Source of the DNA: Burkholderia latens
GTDB lineage: Bacteria; Pseudomonadota; Gammaproteobacteria; Burkholderiales; Burkholderiaceae
Length of the DNA: 64,000 nt
Direction of reading: 5' to 3'
NCBI RefSeq assembly: GCF_902499045.1
Contig: NZ_CABVPL010000005.1
Coordinates: forward strand, 173,601 to 237,600
Made by a program: the position numbers and the translations under genes. Shown here piece by piece: positions 44,235 to 56,584 of the stretch. The first letter of the stretch is position 1. Every line of letters begins with the position of its first letter. The notes under the pieces were generated by a model. The model was not told the DNA's origin, searched no databases, and worked only from the letters and a program-made list of their open reading frames with translations.

Positions 44235-44780
44235 ATGCCAACCCGCAGACATCTGCTGTTCGCCGGCGCCACCGGCGTTGCCGCGCTCGCGGCGCTGTCG
44301 TCCACCGGCCGCCGCGCGTTCGTCGGCCGTGTATTCGCCGCGCCGCCCGCCACGCCCGGCCACGCTGACGCAGCGACGGCCGCCCCGTTCGAAATCACCC
44401 GCAGCGACGCCGAATGGCGCCGCCGCCTCACGCCCGCGCAGTACACCGTGCTGCGCAACGCCGGGACCGAGCCGCCGTACAGCAGCCCGCTGAACGGCGA
44501 GCACCGCCGCGGCACCTTCGCGTGCGCCGGCTGCGACCTCGCGCTGTTCTCGTCGGCCGCCAAGTTCGACAGCCACACCGGCTGGCCGAGCTTCTGGAAG
44601 CCGCTCGACCATGCGGTCGCGACCGCGGCCGATGCGTCGTACGGGATGATGCGCACCGAAGTGCACTGCCGCCGCTGCGGCGGCCACCTCGGCCACGTGT
44701 TCGACGACGGCCCGCCGCCCACCGGCCTGCGCTACTGCATGAACGGGCTCGCGCTCGCCTTCCACCCGGCCGCTGCCTGA
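44235..44780 (+). CDS. msrB: Exported peptide-methionine (R)-S-oxide reductase
   Basis: A 181-residue MsrB that reduces the R-epimer of methionine sulfoxide in proteins. The N-terminus MPTRRHLLFAGATGVAALAAL is a twin-arginine-like or Sec signal, so it probably acts outside the cytoplasm. Zinc ligands are Cys97, Cys100, Cys145 and Cys148. The catalytic Cys168 is in GLRYCMNGLAL. The ATG at 44235 follows CAGGAG. It is the first of three co-directional genes with dipZ and msrA. Confidence 0.93.
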   Translation: MPTRRHLLFAGATGVAALAALSSTGRRAFVGRVFAAPPATPGHADAATAAPFEITRSDAEWRRRLTPAQYTVLRNAGTEPPYSSPLNGEHRRGTFACAGCDLALFSSAAKFDSHTGWPSFWKPLDHAVATAADASYGMMRTEVHCRRCGGHLGHVFDDGPPPTGLRYCMNGLALAFHPAAA

Positions 44781-44817
44781 CGGGCGGCCGCTACCCTGAA
44801 CGACCGGAGACTGCCCC

Positions 44818-46701
44818 ATGCTGCTCATCGTCCTCGCCTATCTCGGCGGCGTGCTCACGATCCTGAGCCCGTGCATCTTGCCCGTGCTGCCGTTCGTGTT
44901 CGCGCGCGCCGACCAGCCGTTCATGCGTACCGGCCTGCCGCTGCTGATCGGCATGGCGCTCACGTTCGCCGTCGTCGCGACGCTCGCTGCCGTCGGCGGC
45001 GGCTGGGTCGCGCAGGCCAACCAGGCCGGCCGCTGGCTCGCCATCGTGCTGCTCGCGGTGTTCGGACTGACGCTGCTGCTGCCGCGCGTCGCCGAACACC
45101 TGACGCGCCCGCTCGTCGCCGCCGGCAACCGGCTCACCGGCTTCGCGCAGCGCGACGGCCGCGCGGCCGGCCCCGTGTCGTCGCTGCTGCTCGGTGTCGC
45201 CACGGGCCTGCTGTGGGCGCCGTGCGCGGGCCCGATCCTGGGGCTCGTGCTGACCGGTGCCGCGCTGCGCGGCGCGAGCGTCGGCACGACGCTGCTGCTC
45301 ATTGCATATGCGGCCGGCGCGGCGACGTCGCTCGGCGTCGCACTGGTGATCGGCGGCAAGGTGTTCGCCGCGATGAAGCGCTCGCTCGGCGCCGGCGAAT
45401 GGATCCGGCGCGCGATCGGCGCGGCGCTGCTGGCCGGCGTCGGCGCGATCGCGCTCGGCCTCGATACGGGCGCGCTCGCCCAACTGTCGACCGTCACGAC
45501 AGGCGGCCTCGAGACGAAGCTCGTCGACCGGCTCGGCGGACGCGCGCACGGCACGCCGGCGGCCATGACCGCGACGAACGATGCGGCGACCGGCAACGGC
45601 GGTGCAGCGGCCGGCGTGGCGAACGGCGCGATGATGGCCGCGACGTCCGACGGCGCCCCGGCCGCCGGCAGCGCGATGATGCGCGCCGCCGACACGTCGC
45701 CGGCAATGCGCGCGCCGGGCGCGCTGCCCGTCGAAGGCACGCTGCCGTCGCTCGACGGCGCGGTGCAGTGGCTGAACTCGCCGCCGCTGACGGCGGCCGG
45801 CCTGCGCGGCAAGGTCGTGCTCGTCGATTTCTGGACGTATTCGTGCATCAACTGCCTGCGCACACTGCCGTACACCACCGCGTGGGCGCGCAAGTACGCG
45901 CCGTACGGGCTCGTCGTGATCGGCGTGCACGCGCCGGAGTTCGCGTTCGAGCGCGACATCGGCAACGTGAAGAAGGCCGTGCACGACCTCGGCATCGACT
46001 ATCCGGTCGCGATCGACAACGGCTATGCGATCTGGCGCGCGTTCGGCAACGAATACTGGCCCGCGCACTACTTCGTCGACGCGCAAGGCCGGATCCGCCA
46101 TCACCACTTCGGCGAAGGCGAATACGCGCAGTCGGAACGCGCGATCCAGTCGCTGCTCGCCGAAGCCGGCCATCCGGAAGCGCTGAACGTGCCGCTTGGC
46201 CTCTCAGGCACACCGCCGAAGGGCGCGCTCGCCGCAGCCGACAGCGCCGACGTGCGCTCGCCCGAAACCTATGTCGGCTATGCGCGCGCCGAAGACTTCG
46301 CATCGCCGGGCGGCGTCGTGCGCGACACCGCGCACCGGTACGACGCGCCCGCGCACCCCGACCTGAACGATTGGGGCCTCGCCGGCACGTGGCAAGTCGG
46401 CGCCGAGCGCGCGACGCTCGCGGCGCCGGCCGGCAGCATCGTCTATCGCTTCCATGCGCGCGACCTGCACCTCGTGCTCGGCCCCGGCGCGAACGGCAAG
46501 CCGGTGCGCTTTCGCGTGACGCTCGACGGCGCGGCGCCCGGTGCGGCACACGGAGCCGACGTCGACGCGCAAGGCTACGGCACCGTCACCGGCCAACGCC
46601 TGTATCAGCTGGTGCGGCAGCCGGGCGCGATCGCGGACCGCACGTTCTCGATCGAGTTTCTCGACCCCGGCGTCGATGCGTATGCGTTCACGTTCGGTTG
46701 A
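44818..46701 (+). CDS. dipZ: DipZ-type transmembrane thiol-disulfide transporter
   Basis: A 627-residue fusion. The N-terminal CcdA/DsbD-like membrane domain (about 1-240) has SPCILPVLPFVFA and WAPCAGPILG, each with a redox Cys. A periplasmic TlpA-like thioredoxin domain follows with Cys343-I-N-Cys346 in YSCINCLRTLPY. A C-terminal beta-rich domain (about 480-625) completes it. It moves reducing power from cytoplasmic thioredoxin across the membrane. Its place between exported msrB and msrA shows it should recharge those enzymes. GGAG precedes the start. Confidence 0.92.
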   Translation: MLLIVLAYLGGVLTILSPCILPVLPFVFARADQPFMRTGLPLLIGMALTFAVVATLAAVGGGWVAQANQAGRWLAIVLLAVFGLTLLLPRVAEHLTRPLVAAGNRLTGFAQRDGRAAGPVSSLLLGVATGLLWAPCAGPILGLVLTGAALRGASVGTTLLLIAYAAGAATSLGVALVIGGKVFAAMKRSLGAGEWIRRAIGAALLAGVGAIALGLDTGALAQLSTVTTGGLETKLVDRLGGRAHGTPAAMTATNDAATGNGGAAAGVANGAMMAATSDGAPAAGSAMMRAADTSPAMRAPGALPVEGTLPSLDGAVQWLNSPPLTAAGLRGKVVLVDFWTYSCINCLRTLPYTTAWARKYAPYGLVVIGVHAPEFAFERDIGNVKKAVHDLGIDYPVAIDNGYAIWRAFGNEYWPAHYFVDAQGRIRHHHFGEGEYAQSERAIQSLLAEAGHPEALNVPLGLSGTPPKGALAAADSADVRSPETYVGYARAEDFASPGGVVRDTAHRYDAPAHPDLNDWGLAGTWQVGAERATLAAPAGSIVYRFHARDLHLVLGPGANGKPVRFRVTLDGAAPGAAHGADVDAQGYGTVTGQRLYQLVRQPGAIADRTFSIEFLDPGVDAYAFTFG

Positions 46702-46757
46702 GCGTGTGTGACGCGCATGAGCACCGTATTCTGTCCCGCATTTAGAAGGAGCAATTC

Positions 46758-47501
46758 ATGATCCCGACTTCCACTCGCGATTCCGCCCCGCGGCGACGGT
46801 CCGCGATGCTGCGCCGCATCGGCGCGATCGCCGTCGCGGCCGCCGCCTTGTTCGGCTACCAGCGCATCGTCAGCTCCGCGGAGCCGATGCGCACCGTGCC
46901 CGCGCCGGCGCTCGACGAAACACCGGGCTCGTCCCACGACGAAACCGCCGTGTTCGCCGGCGGCTGCTTCTGGGGCGTGCAGGGCGTGTTCGAACACGTG
47001 AAGGGCGTGAAGCAGGTCACGGCCGGCTATGCGGGCGGCGCGTCCGAAACCGCGCACTACGCGCTCGTCGGCACCGGGCTGACCGGCCACGCGGAATCGG
47101 TGCGCATCGTCTACGATCCGACGCAGATCACGTATGGCCGGCTGCTGCAGGTGTTCTTCTCGGTCGCGCACGATCCGACCGAGCTGAATCGCCAGGGTCC
47201 CGACGAAGGCTCGCAATACCGGTCCGCGATCTTCCCGACCACCGCGCAGCAGCGGGCCGTCGCGACCGCGTACATCGCGCAGCTCGGCGCCGCGCACACG
47301 TTCCCGGCGCCGGTCGTCACGCGCGTCGAGCCGTACAAGGGCTTCTATGCGGCCGAGGCGTATCACCAGAACTACCTCGAGCTGCATCCGGACGCGCCGT
47401 ACATCGTATACAACGACCTGCCGAAGGTCGCCGGGCTGAAGCAGCGCTTCCCGGCGCTGTACCGCGCCGACGCGGTGCTGTGGCGCGACGCGCGGCTGTG
47501 A
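46758..47501 (+). CDS. msrA: Exported peptide-methionine (S)-S-oxide reductase
   Basis: A 247-residue MsrA that reduces the S-epimer of methionine sulfoxide. The N-terminal hydrophobic segment IGAIAVAAAALFGYQRIVSS is a signal peptide or anchor. The catalytic Cys70 is in FAGGCFWGVQGVFE. GYAGG, GHAESVRIVYDP and YHQNYLE are family landmarks. AGGAG precedes the start. With msrB and dipZ it forms a complete set for repair of oxidised periplasmic proteins. Confidence 0.94.
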   Translation: MIPTSTRDSAPRRRSAMLRRIGAIAVAAAALFGYQRIVSSAEPMRTVPAPALDETPGSSHDETAVFAGGCFWGVQGVFEHVKGVKQVTAGYAGGASETAHYALVGTGLTGHAESVRIVYDPTQITYGRLLQVFFSVAHDPTELNRQGPDEGSQYRSAIFPTTAQQRAVATAYIAQLGAAHTFPAPVVTRVEPYKGFYAAEAYHQNYLELHPDAPYIVYNDLPKVAGLKQRFPALYRADAVLWRDARL

Positions 47502-47728
47502 CCGAACGGCCGGCGACGCGCGGCGGCCGGCGCGCGGCATGAGCGCGGCGCGTCACCCCGCGCCGCCGCCCGCGTTTGCGCTGCATCAACGAAACGCACG
47601 CCGCCGCGACCGGGCAAACCCGCATCGGCTCAGCTTCACGGGTCAACTTCGCGTAGACTTCTCCAGATCAGTCCCCGCCGCGCGTCGCGCGGCGCCTGGA
47701 ACTCTTCAGCCAGCAGGAGGCGTCACGC

Positions 47729-48850
47729 ATGCGCGCAGTGCCTTTGTCTGACAGCAGCACCCTCGAACAACCGTCCACCGGCGTGGTCGTGCGCGACCTG
47801 CGCCGCGTGCCCATTCATCCCGACCACTGGTATCCGCTCGCGTGGTCGCGCGAACTCAAGCGCGGCAAGACGCTCGGCGTGCGTTTCGCCGGCGATCCGA
47901 TCGTGCTCGTGCGCACCGAATCCGGCGCCGTGTATGCGCTCGAAGATCGTTGCGCGCACCGCCAGGTGCCGCTGCATGCGGGTGTCGTGAGCGGCGAAAC
48001 GCTGCGCTGCTGCTACCACGGCTGGACCTACGCGTGCGACAGCGGCCGCTGCGTCGACGTGCCGTATCTCGGCCGCGAGCGTCTGCCCAACGGCGTGCGC
48101 GCGTATCCGTGCCGCGAGGCGCACGGGCTGATCTTCGTGTTCCCCGGCGACGCGACGCTCGCGGACGAACGCCCGTTCCCGGCGCTCGCGTCGGCCGACG
48201 ACCCCGCATTCAAGACGCGCCGCTTCGGCCGCGAGGTCAAGTGCCACTACTCGTTCATGCACGAAAACCTGATGGACATGAACCATCAGTTCCTGCACCG
48301 CAAGCAGATGGGACAGATGCGCGCGCGCTCGATCGGCCGCCGGCGCGGCGACGACTGGGTCGAGGTCGACTACACGTTCGCACGGATGGAAGGCAAGCAG
48401 CCGGTCGGCGAGGCGCTCGTGTTCGGTTCGAGCAAGAAGCCGGGCGACCAGGCCAACAAGAGCGTGATGACGGTACGCACCCAGTATCCGTATCAGACTT
48501 TGCAGATCCGCTCGAGCGAAGGCACGCTCGTGATGGATCTGTGGATCGTCTACGTGCCGCTCGACGCGCAGCAGCGCACCAACCGCACGTTCGGGCTGCT
48601 GTCGATCCACAAGCCGGGCATCCCGTTCGCGCTCGATCTCGCATGGCCGCTGCTCGTGTGGTTCACCGAGCGGATCTTCCGCGAGGATCGCTGGATCGTC
48701 GAACGCGAACAGGAAGCGCACGACCGGCAGGGCGCCGACTGGAACCACGAGGTGTTCCCGGTCATCAACGAACTGCGCGACCTGCTGCGCCAGTGCGGCG
48801 CGCGCACGGTGATCCCGATCCGCGAAGCGCACGCGAACGACGCGTGCTGA
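47729..48850 (+). CDS. Rieske non-heme iron oxygenase, alpha subunit
   Basis: A 373-residue aromatic-ring-hydroxylating-type oxygenase. Rieske ligands are Cys75-x-His77 (DRCAHRQVPL) and Cys94-x2-His97 (CCYHGWTY). The mononuclear iron site is in HENLMDMNHQFLH. GGAGG precedes the start. No reductase or ferredoxin gene is adjacent, so it must borrow one. It is convergent with the dihydropyrimidinase gene. Substrate unknown; a demethylase or hydroxylase role is possible. Confidence 0.88.
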   Translation: MRAVPLSDSSTLEQPSTGVVVRDLRRVPIHPDHWYPLAWSRELKRGKTLGVRFAGDPIVLVRTESGAVYALEDRCAHRQVPLHAGVVSGETLRCCYHGWTYACDSGRCVDVPYLGRERLPNGVRAYPCREAHGLIFVFPGDATLADERPFPALASADDPAFKTRRFGREVKCHYSFMHENLMDMNHQFLHRKQMGQMRARSIGRRRGDDWVEVDYTFARMEGKQPVGEALVFGSSKKPGDQANKSVMTVRTQYPYQTLQIRSSEGTLVMDLWIVYVPLDAQQRTNRTFGLLSIHKPGIPFALDLAWPLLVWFTERIFREDRWIVEREQEAHDRQGADWNHEVFPVINELRDLLRQCGARTVIPIREAHANDAC

Positions 48851-48902
48851 ACGCCGCCGCGAGCGTGCCGCGGCGCGCCCGCCAGGCCGCCGGCCGCTGC
48901 GC

Positions 48903-51948
<3,046 letters not shown>

Positions 51949-52048
51949 CGAACGCTGCTCCTTGTAAACGTCGGCGCCGGCATCGCGCGACGCCGGCAGA
52001 ACAGGGCACCGGCGGCGGCGCGGGCGACCCCGCGCCGCCGGCCGCCGG

Positions 52049-53356
52049 TCAGGCCGCCTTCGCGTGCTTCGCGGGTTGCGCGGGGCTGGCGCCCGCATCG
52101 GCACGCGCCGGGTTGTTCGGATGCGTGGTCCAGTTCGCGTAGTCGCCTGCATCGACCCGCTCCATCGTGATGCATTGCTCGACCGGACACACATGCATGC
52201 AAAGATTGCACCCGACGCATTCCGAATCGATCACTTCGAAATGCCGCACGCCGTCCTTCATCGCGGTGATCGCCTGGTGCGACGTGTCCTCGCACGCGAT
52301 ATGGCACAGCCCGCACTGAATGCAGCGGTCCTGGTCGATGCGCGCCTTGATGTCGTACTTGAGGTTCAGGTATTTCCAGTCGGTGACGTTCGGCACCGCG
52401 CGGCCGCGAATGTCGTCGAGCGTCGCGTAGCCCTTCTCGTCCATCCAGTTCGACAGCCCGTCGACGAGATCCGACACGATCCGGAATCCATAATGCATCG
52501 CGGCGGTGCATACCTGCACGCTGCCGGCGCCGAGCACCATGAATTCGGCCGCGTCGCGCCACGATGAAATTCCGCCGATCCCCGAGATCGGCAGGTTCGG
52601 CGTCTCCGGATCGCGCGCGATTTCCGCGACCATGTTCAGCGCGATCGGCTTCACCGCGGGGCCGCAATAGCCGCCGTGCGTGCCCTTGCCGTCGACGGTC
52701 GGCATCGGCGCCATCTGGTCGAGATCCACCGCGACGATCGAGTTGATCGTGTTGATCAGCGACACGCCGTCCGCGCCGCCGTTGTAGGCGGCACGCGAAC
52801 CCATCCGGATGTCGCTGATGTTCGGCGTGAGCTTCACGAGGCACGGCAGCTTCGTCCCTTCCTTGACCCAGCGCGTGACCATCTCGACGTATTCCGGCAC
52901 CTGGCCGACCGCCGCGCCCATCCCGCGCTCGCTCATTCCGTGCGGACAGCCGAAGTTCAGCTCGACCGCGTCGGCGCCCGTATCCTCGACGAGCGGCAGG
53001 ATCCACTTCCAGTCACGCTCGTTGCACGGCACCATCAGCGATACGATCAGCGCGCGGTCGGGCCAGTCGCGCTTCACCTGCGCGATCTCTTTCAGGTTCA
53101 CGTCGAGCGGGCGATCGGTGATCAGCTCGATGTTGTTCAGCCCCGCGATGCGCTGGCCGTTCCACTGCACCGCGCCATAGCGCGAACTCACGTTGACGAC
53201 GTGCGGATCGAGCCCGAGCGTCTTCCACACGACGCCGCCCCAGCCGGCCTCGAATGCGCGGTTGACGTTGTACGCCTTGTCCGTCGGCGGCGCGGAGGCA
53301 AGCCAGAACGGATTCGGCGAAGTGATGCCTGCGATGGTGCAACGAAGGTCGGCCAT
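52049..53356 (-). CDS. preA: Dihydropyrimidine dehydrogenase, PreA subunit
   Basis: A 435-residue FMN TIM-barrel subunit that reduces uracil and thymine. It has PNPFWLASAPPTDK at the start, NFGCPHGMSERGMG (catalytic Cys region) and the KLTPNISDI segment. Two C-terminal [4Fe-4S] motifs are CIQCGLCHIAC and CVGCNLCMHVCP. It is paired with PreT, whose gene lies just upstream. Confidence 0.95.
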   Translation of the reverse strand: MADLRCTIAGITSPNPFWLASAPPTDKAYNVNRAFEAGWGGVVWKTLGLDPHVVNVSSRYGAVQWNGQRIAGLNNIELITDRPLDVNLKEIAQVKRDWPDRALIVSLMVPCNERDWKWILPLVEDTGADAVELNFGCPHGMSERGMGAAVGQVPEYVEMVTRWVKEGTKLPCLVKLTPNISDIRMGSRAAYNGGADGVSLINTINSIVAVDLDQMAPMPTVDGKGTHGGYCGPAVKPIALNMVAEIARDPETPNLPISGIGGISSWRDAAEFMVLGAGSVQVCTAAMHYGFRIVSDLVDGLSNWMDEKGYATLDDIRGRAVPNVTDWKYLNLKYDIKARIDQDRCIQCGLCHIACEDTSHQAITAMKDGVRHFEVIDSECVGCNLCMHVCPVEQCITMERVDAGDYANWTTHPNNPARADAGASPAQPAKHAKAA

Positions 53357-53390
53357 GTTCGGCTCCGTAAGAATGGGGCGTTTATCGTGA

Positions 53391-53422
53391 TGGCTGTGAT
53401 CCGTGTGATCCGTGTGATCCGC
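53391..53422. repeat. 9-bp tandem repeats (GTGATCCGT)
   Basis: Between preT and preA the plus strand reads GTGATCCGT twice and a third GTGATCCGC copy head to tail, after a partial GATGGCTGT. It is similar in unit length to the tract before hydA. Confidence 0.75.
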
Positions 53423-53473
53423 GTGGCACGCGCGGCGCGTGCGTTGCGCGCGGTGCCTTCGCGTATCCCGCGT

Positions 53474-54811
53474 TCATGCGGCCTTGGCGTCGCGCTGCGC
53501 GAGTGCCGCGTCGATCGCGGCCGCCGCACGCTTGCCGTCCTGCACCGCCTGCACCGTCAGGTCGATACCGTCCGTCGCCGCACAATCGCCGCCGGCCCAT
53601 ACATCGGGCAACGCGGTGCGTCCGTCCGCATCGACCGCGATGCGCGTCCCGTCCACGGTCAGCAGCGAGGCGTCGATGCCGTCCGGCACCAGCGTCTGGC
53701 CGATCGCCTTCAGCACCATGTCCGCGTCGACGGTGAAGCGCTCGCCCGTCGCGGCCTCGAATTCGACGCCCGTCACGTGCCCGTCCGCGCCCACGATGCG
53801 CACCGGCTTCGCGTGCGTGAGCAGCGTGACACCGCTTTTTTGCGCGAACTCGCGTTCGGCCCAGGTCGCGCTCATCGCGTCGATGCCGCGCCGGTACACC
53901 ATCGTCACGCGCTCCGCACCGAGCTTGCGGCTCTGCACGGACGCGTCGATCGCCGTATTGCCGCCGCCGATCACGACCACGCGCCGCCCGACCGGCACGT
54001 TCTCGAGCGCGTCGGCCTGGCGCACCTGTTCGATGAAGTCGACCGCGTTCATCACGCCGGCCAGCCGTTCGCCGTCGATCGCGAGCGTGCGCACGCCGGT
54101 CAGGCCCATCGCGAGAAACACTGCGTCGTGCCGCTCGCGCAGCGCGTCGAGCGTCACGTCGCGGCCGAGCGCGACGCCGGTTTCCACCGCGATACCGCCG
54201 ACCGACAGCAGCCACTCGACTTCGCGCTGCGCGAAATCGTCGACCGTCTTGTACGCGGCGATCCCGTATTCGTTCAGGCCGCCCGCTTTCGCGCGCGCAT
54301 CGAACAGCGTGACGCGATGCCCGGCCAGCGCGAGCCGGTGCGCGCATGCAAGGCCGGCCGGCCCGGCGCCCACCACGGCGACGTGCCGCCCCGTGTCGGG
54401 CGCGCGCGTGAAGCGCACCGCGCCGCTCGCCATCGCCCAGTCGGTCGCGTGCCGCTGCAACGCGCCGATCGCGACCGGCTGCGCGTCCTGGTGATTGCGC
54501 ACGCACGCGCCTTCGCACAGGATTTCGGTCGGGCACACGCGCGCGCACATCCCGCCGAGCGGATTCGCGGACAAGATGTCGGTCGCCGCGCCCTTCAGGT
54601 TGCCGTTGCCGATCTTGCGGATGAAGCTCGGGATGTCGATCCGCGTCGGGCAGGCCTGCACGCACGGCGCGTCGTAGCAGTAGTGGCAGCGGCTCGCGGC
54701 GGCCGCGGCGGCCGTCGGATCGAGCAGCGGTGCGATATCGGCGAATTCGCACGACAGTTGCGTGGACGACAGGCGATGCGCGGCGATATCGCCGGTTGGC
54801 TGGGTAGTCAT
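53474..54811 (-). CDS. preT: Dihydropyrimidine dehydrogenase, PreT subunit
   Basis: A 445-residue NAD(P)H-oxidising flavoprotein. The N-terminal region has iron-sulfur Cys clusters (CHYCYDAPCVQACP, then CARVCPTEILCEGAC). It is followed by an FAD fold (VAVVGAGPAGLACAHRL), an NAD fold (VVVIGGGNTAIDASVQ) and the late AGGDCAATDG motif. It passes electrons to PreA. The ATG at 54811 has AAGGA upstream. Confidence 0.94.
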   Translation of the reverse strand: MTTQPTGDIAAHRLSSTQLSCEFADIAPLLDPTAAAAAASRCHYCYDAPCVQACPTRIDIPSFIRKIGNGNLKGAATDILSANPLGGMCARVCPTEILCEGACVRNHQDAQPVAIGALQRHATDWAMASGAVRFTRAPDTGRHVAVVGAGPAGLACAHRLALAGHRVTLFDARAKAGGLNEYGIAAYKTVDDFAQREVEWLLSVGGIAVETGVALGRDVTLDALRERHDAVFLAMGLTGVRTLAIDGERLAGVMNAVDFIEQVRQADALENVPVGRRVVVIGGGNTAIDASVQSRKLGAERVTMVYRRGIDAMSATWAEREFAQKSGVTLLTHAKPVRIVGADGHVTGVEFEAATGERFTVDADMVLKAIGQTLVPDGIDASLLTVDGTRIAVDADGRTALPDVWAGGDCAATDGIDLTVQAVQDGKRAAAAIDAALAQRDAKAA

Positions 54812-54939
54812 ACGCGTTCCTTCGACGGGTGGAGACAAAGCCGTCCCCGCCGGCTGCTTTCGCACAGTCGGGGCGGTCGTGCTTAGGAATGCTGCGATCG
54901 GGCGACGCGGAGTCCGGTCGCCGCGCTATCGTCGTTGCG

Positions 54940-56220
54940 TCATGGAGCCGGTTCGCATGCGCGCGACAGCATCGCGTGCAGCAGCACGTTCGCGCCGGCC
55001 TCGATCCACGCAGGCGTCGCGTCCTCGATCTCGTTGTGGCTGATCCCGTCGACGCACGGTACGAACACCATCGACGTCGGCGCGACCTGCGCGAGATAGC
55101 ACGCGTCGTGTCCCGCACCGGACACGATGTCGCGATGCGAGTAGCCGAAGCGATCGGCCGCGGAGCGCACGGCGGCGACGCAGGCCGGATCGAACGCAAC
55201 GGGCTTGTAGTAGAAAATCTGCTCGAGCGCGGTCTCGAGCCCGATCTCGCCGGCGATGCGCGCAACGCCGTCGCGCAGCGCCGCGTCCATCTTCGCGAGC
55301 ACGGCGTCGTCCGGATGGCGGAAATCGACGGTGAAGAACACACGGCCCGGAATTACGTTGCGCGAGTTCGGATGGACCTGCATCATCCCGACCGTCGCGC
55401 AACCGAACGGCGCGTGATCGAGGCCGATCCGGTTCACGAGATCGACGACGCGCGACGCGCCGAGCAGCGCGTCGCGGCGACGCGGCATCGGTGTCGGTCC
55501 TGCGTGCGCTTCCTGGCCGGTAAACGTGATCTCGTACCAGCGTTGCCCTTGCGCGTCGGTCACGACACCGATCGTCTTGCACTCCGCCTCGAGTATCGGC
55601 CCCTGCTCGATATGCAACTCGAACGCCGCATGCAGCTTGCGGCCGCCGCACGGCACGTCGCCCGCATATCCGATGCGCGCGAGCTCCTCGCCGATCGTCT
55701 TGCCGTCGACATCCTTGCGCGACAGTCCGTACTCGAGCGAAAACACGCCCGCGAACACGCCCGACGCGACCATCGCCGGCGCGAAGCGCGAGCCTTCCTC
55801 GTTGGTCCAGATCACGACTTCGACCGGATGCTCGGTCTCGATGCCTTGGTCGTTCAGAGTCCGAATCACTTCGAGGCCGCCGAGCACGCCATAGATGCCG
55901 TCGAAACGGCCGCCCGTCGGCTGCGAATCCGCATGCGAGCCGGTGACGACCGGCGCCGCATCGGCCACTCGGCCTTCGCGGCGCATGAACACGTTACCCA
56001 TCGTATCGACCGTCACCGTGCAGCCGGCGGCCTTCGCCCAGCTGACGATCAGGTCTCGGCCGGCCTTGTCGAGATCGGTCAGCGCAAGACGGCATACGCC
56101 GCCCTTCGGCGTCGCGCCGATCTTCGCGACCTCCATCAGGCTGTCCCACAACCGCCGGCCGTCGACCTTGATCGACGTGTCGAATTCCGCCCGCTTCACT
56201 GTTTCCGATACCGCGTCCAT
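54940..56220 (-). CDS. amaB: Zn-dependent N-carbamoyl amidohydrolase (beta-ureidopropionase type)
   Basis: A 426-residue M20-family hydantoinase/carbamoylase. It cleaves N-carbamoyl-beta-alanine or related ureido acids to the amino acid, CO2 and ammonia. Metal ligands are in GSHADSQPTGGRFDG, WTNEEGSRF, ELHIEQGPILE and SGAGHDACYLA. It is the first gene of the minus-strand operon and completes the reductive pyrimidine pathway. The start at 56220 has AGGAG. Allantoate amidohydrolase is a close alternative family. Confidence 0.9.
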   Translation of the reverse strand: MDAVSETVKRAEFDTSIKVDGRRLWDSLMEVAKIGATPKGGVCRLALTDLDKAGRDLIVSWAKAAGCTVTVDTMGNVFMRREGRVADAAPVVTGSHADSQPTGGRFDGIYGVLGGLEVIRTLNDQGIETEHPVEVVIWTNEEGSRFAPAMVASGVFAGVFSLEYGLSRKDVDGKTIGEELARIGYAGDVPCGGRKLHAAFELHIEQGPILEAECKTIGVVTDAQGQRWYEITFTGQEAHAGPTPMPRRRDALLGASRVVDLVNRIGLDHAPFGCATVGMMQVHPNSRNVIPGRVFFTVDFRHPDDAVLAKMDAALRDGVARIAGEIGLETALEQIFYYKPVAFDPACVAAVRSAADRFGYSHRDIVSGAGHDACYLAQVAPTSMVFVPCVDGISHNEIEDATPAWIEAGANVLLHAMLSRACEPAP

Positions 56221-56584
56221 ACGTATCGCTCCTGTGGGGTCCGTCATGTCGTCATCCCGGTCGACGGCGGTGCGCGCGTAGCTGCCGTCGGGGCAAACTC
56301 GCACCTGCGCGGTGCGGACGTGCATCGTTCGCGTGATTCGTCCGATCGATCGGCGGAGCACTGGCGGTGCGTTCCGCCGCTCGCCGAATCCTGTCCGATT
56401 GGACAGGTTTTAGACGATCAAAATGCGCAGCGCAATGTCTTTCTTGCGCGAGCGGAGCGAGCGAGAAACGTGCCACCGCATCGCAGCATCGCGCACGCGT
56501 AGATGGATCCACGCGCGTGCGCTTGCTGCGAACCAGCGGCTAGAATGAAGCGCAACGCGGCATGCACGCCGCGCAAGGATAACG
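56221..56584. other. Divergent promoter region, amaB/rutR-like gene
   Basis: This 364-bp region lies between amaB (minus) and the TetR gene (plus). It holds the palindromic operator listed separately. No coding frame is supported. Confidence 0.5.
56390..56407. promoter_or_regulatory. Candidate operator of the pyrimidine regulator
   Basis: CCTGTCCGATTGGACAGG is a perfect 7-bp inverted repeat with a 4-bp spacer. It lies between the divergent amaB operon and the RutR-like TetR gene. Confidence 0.65.
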
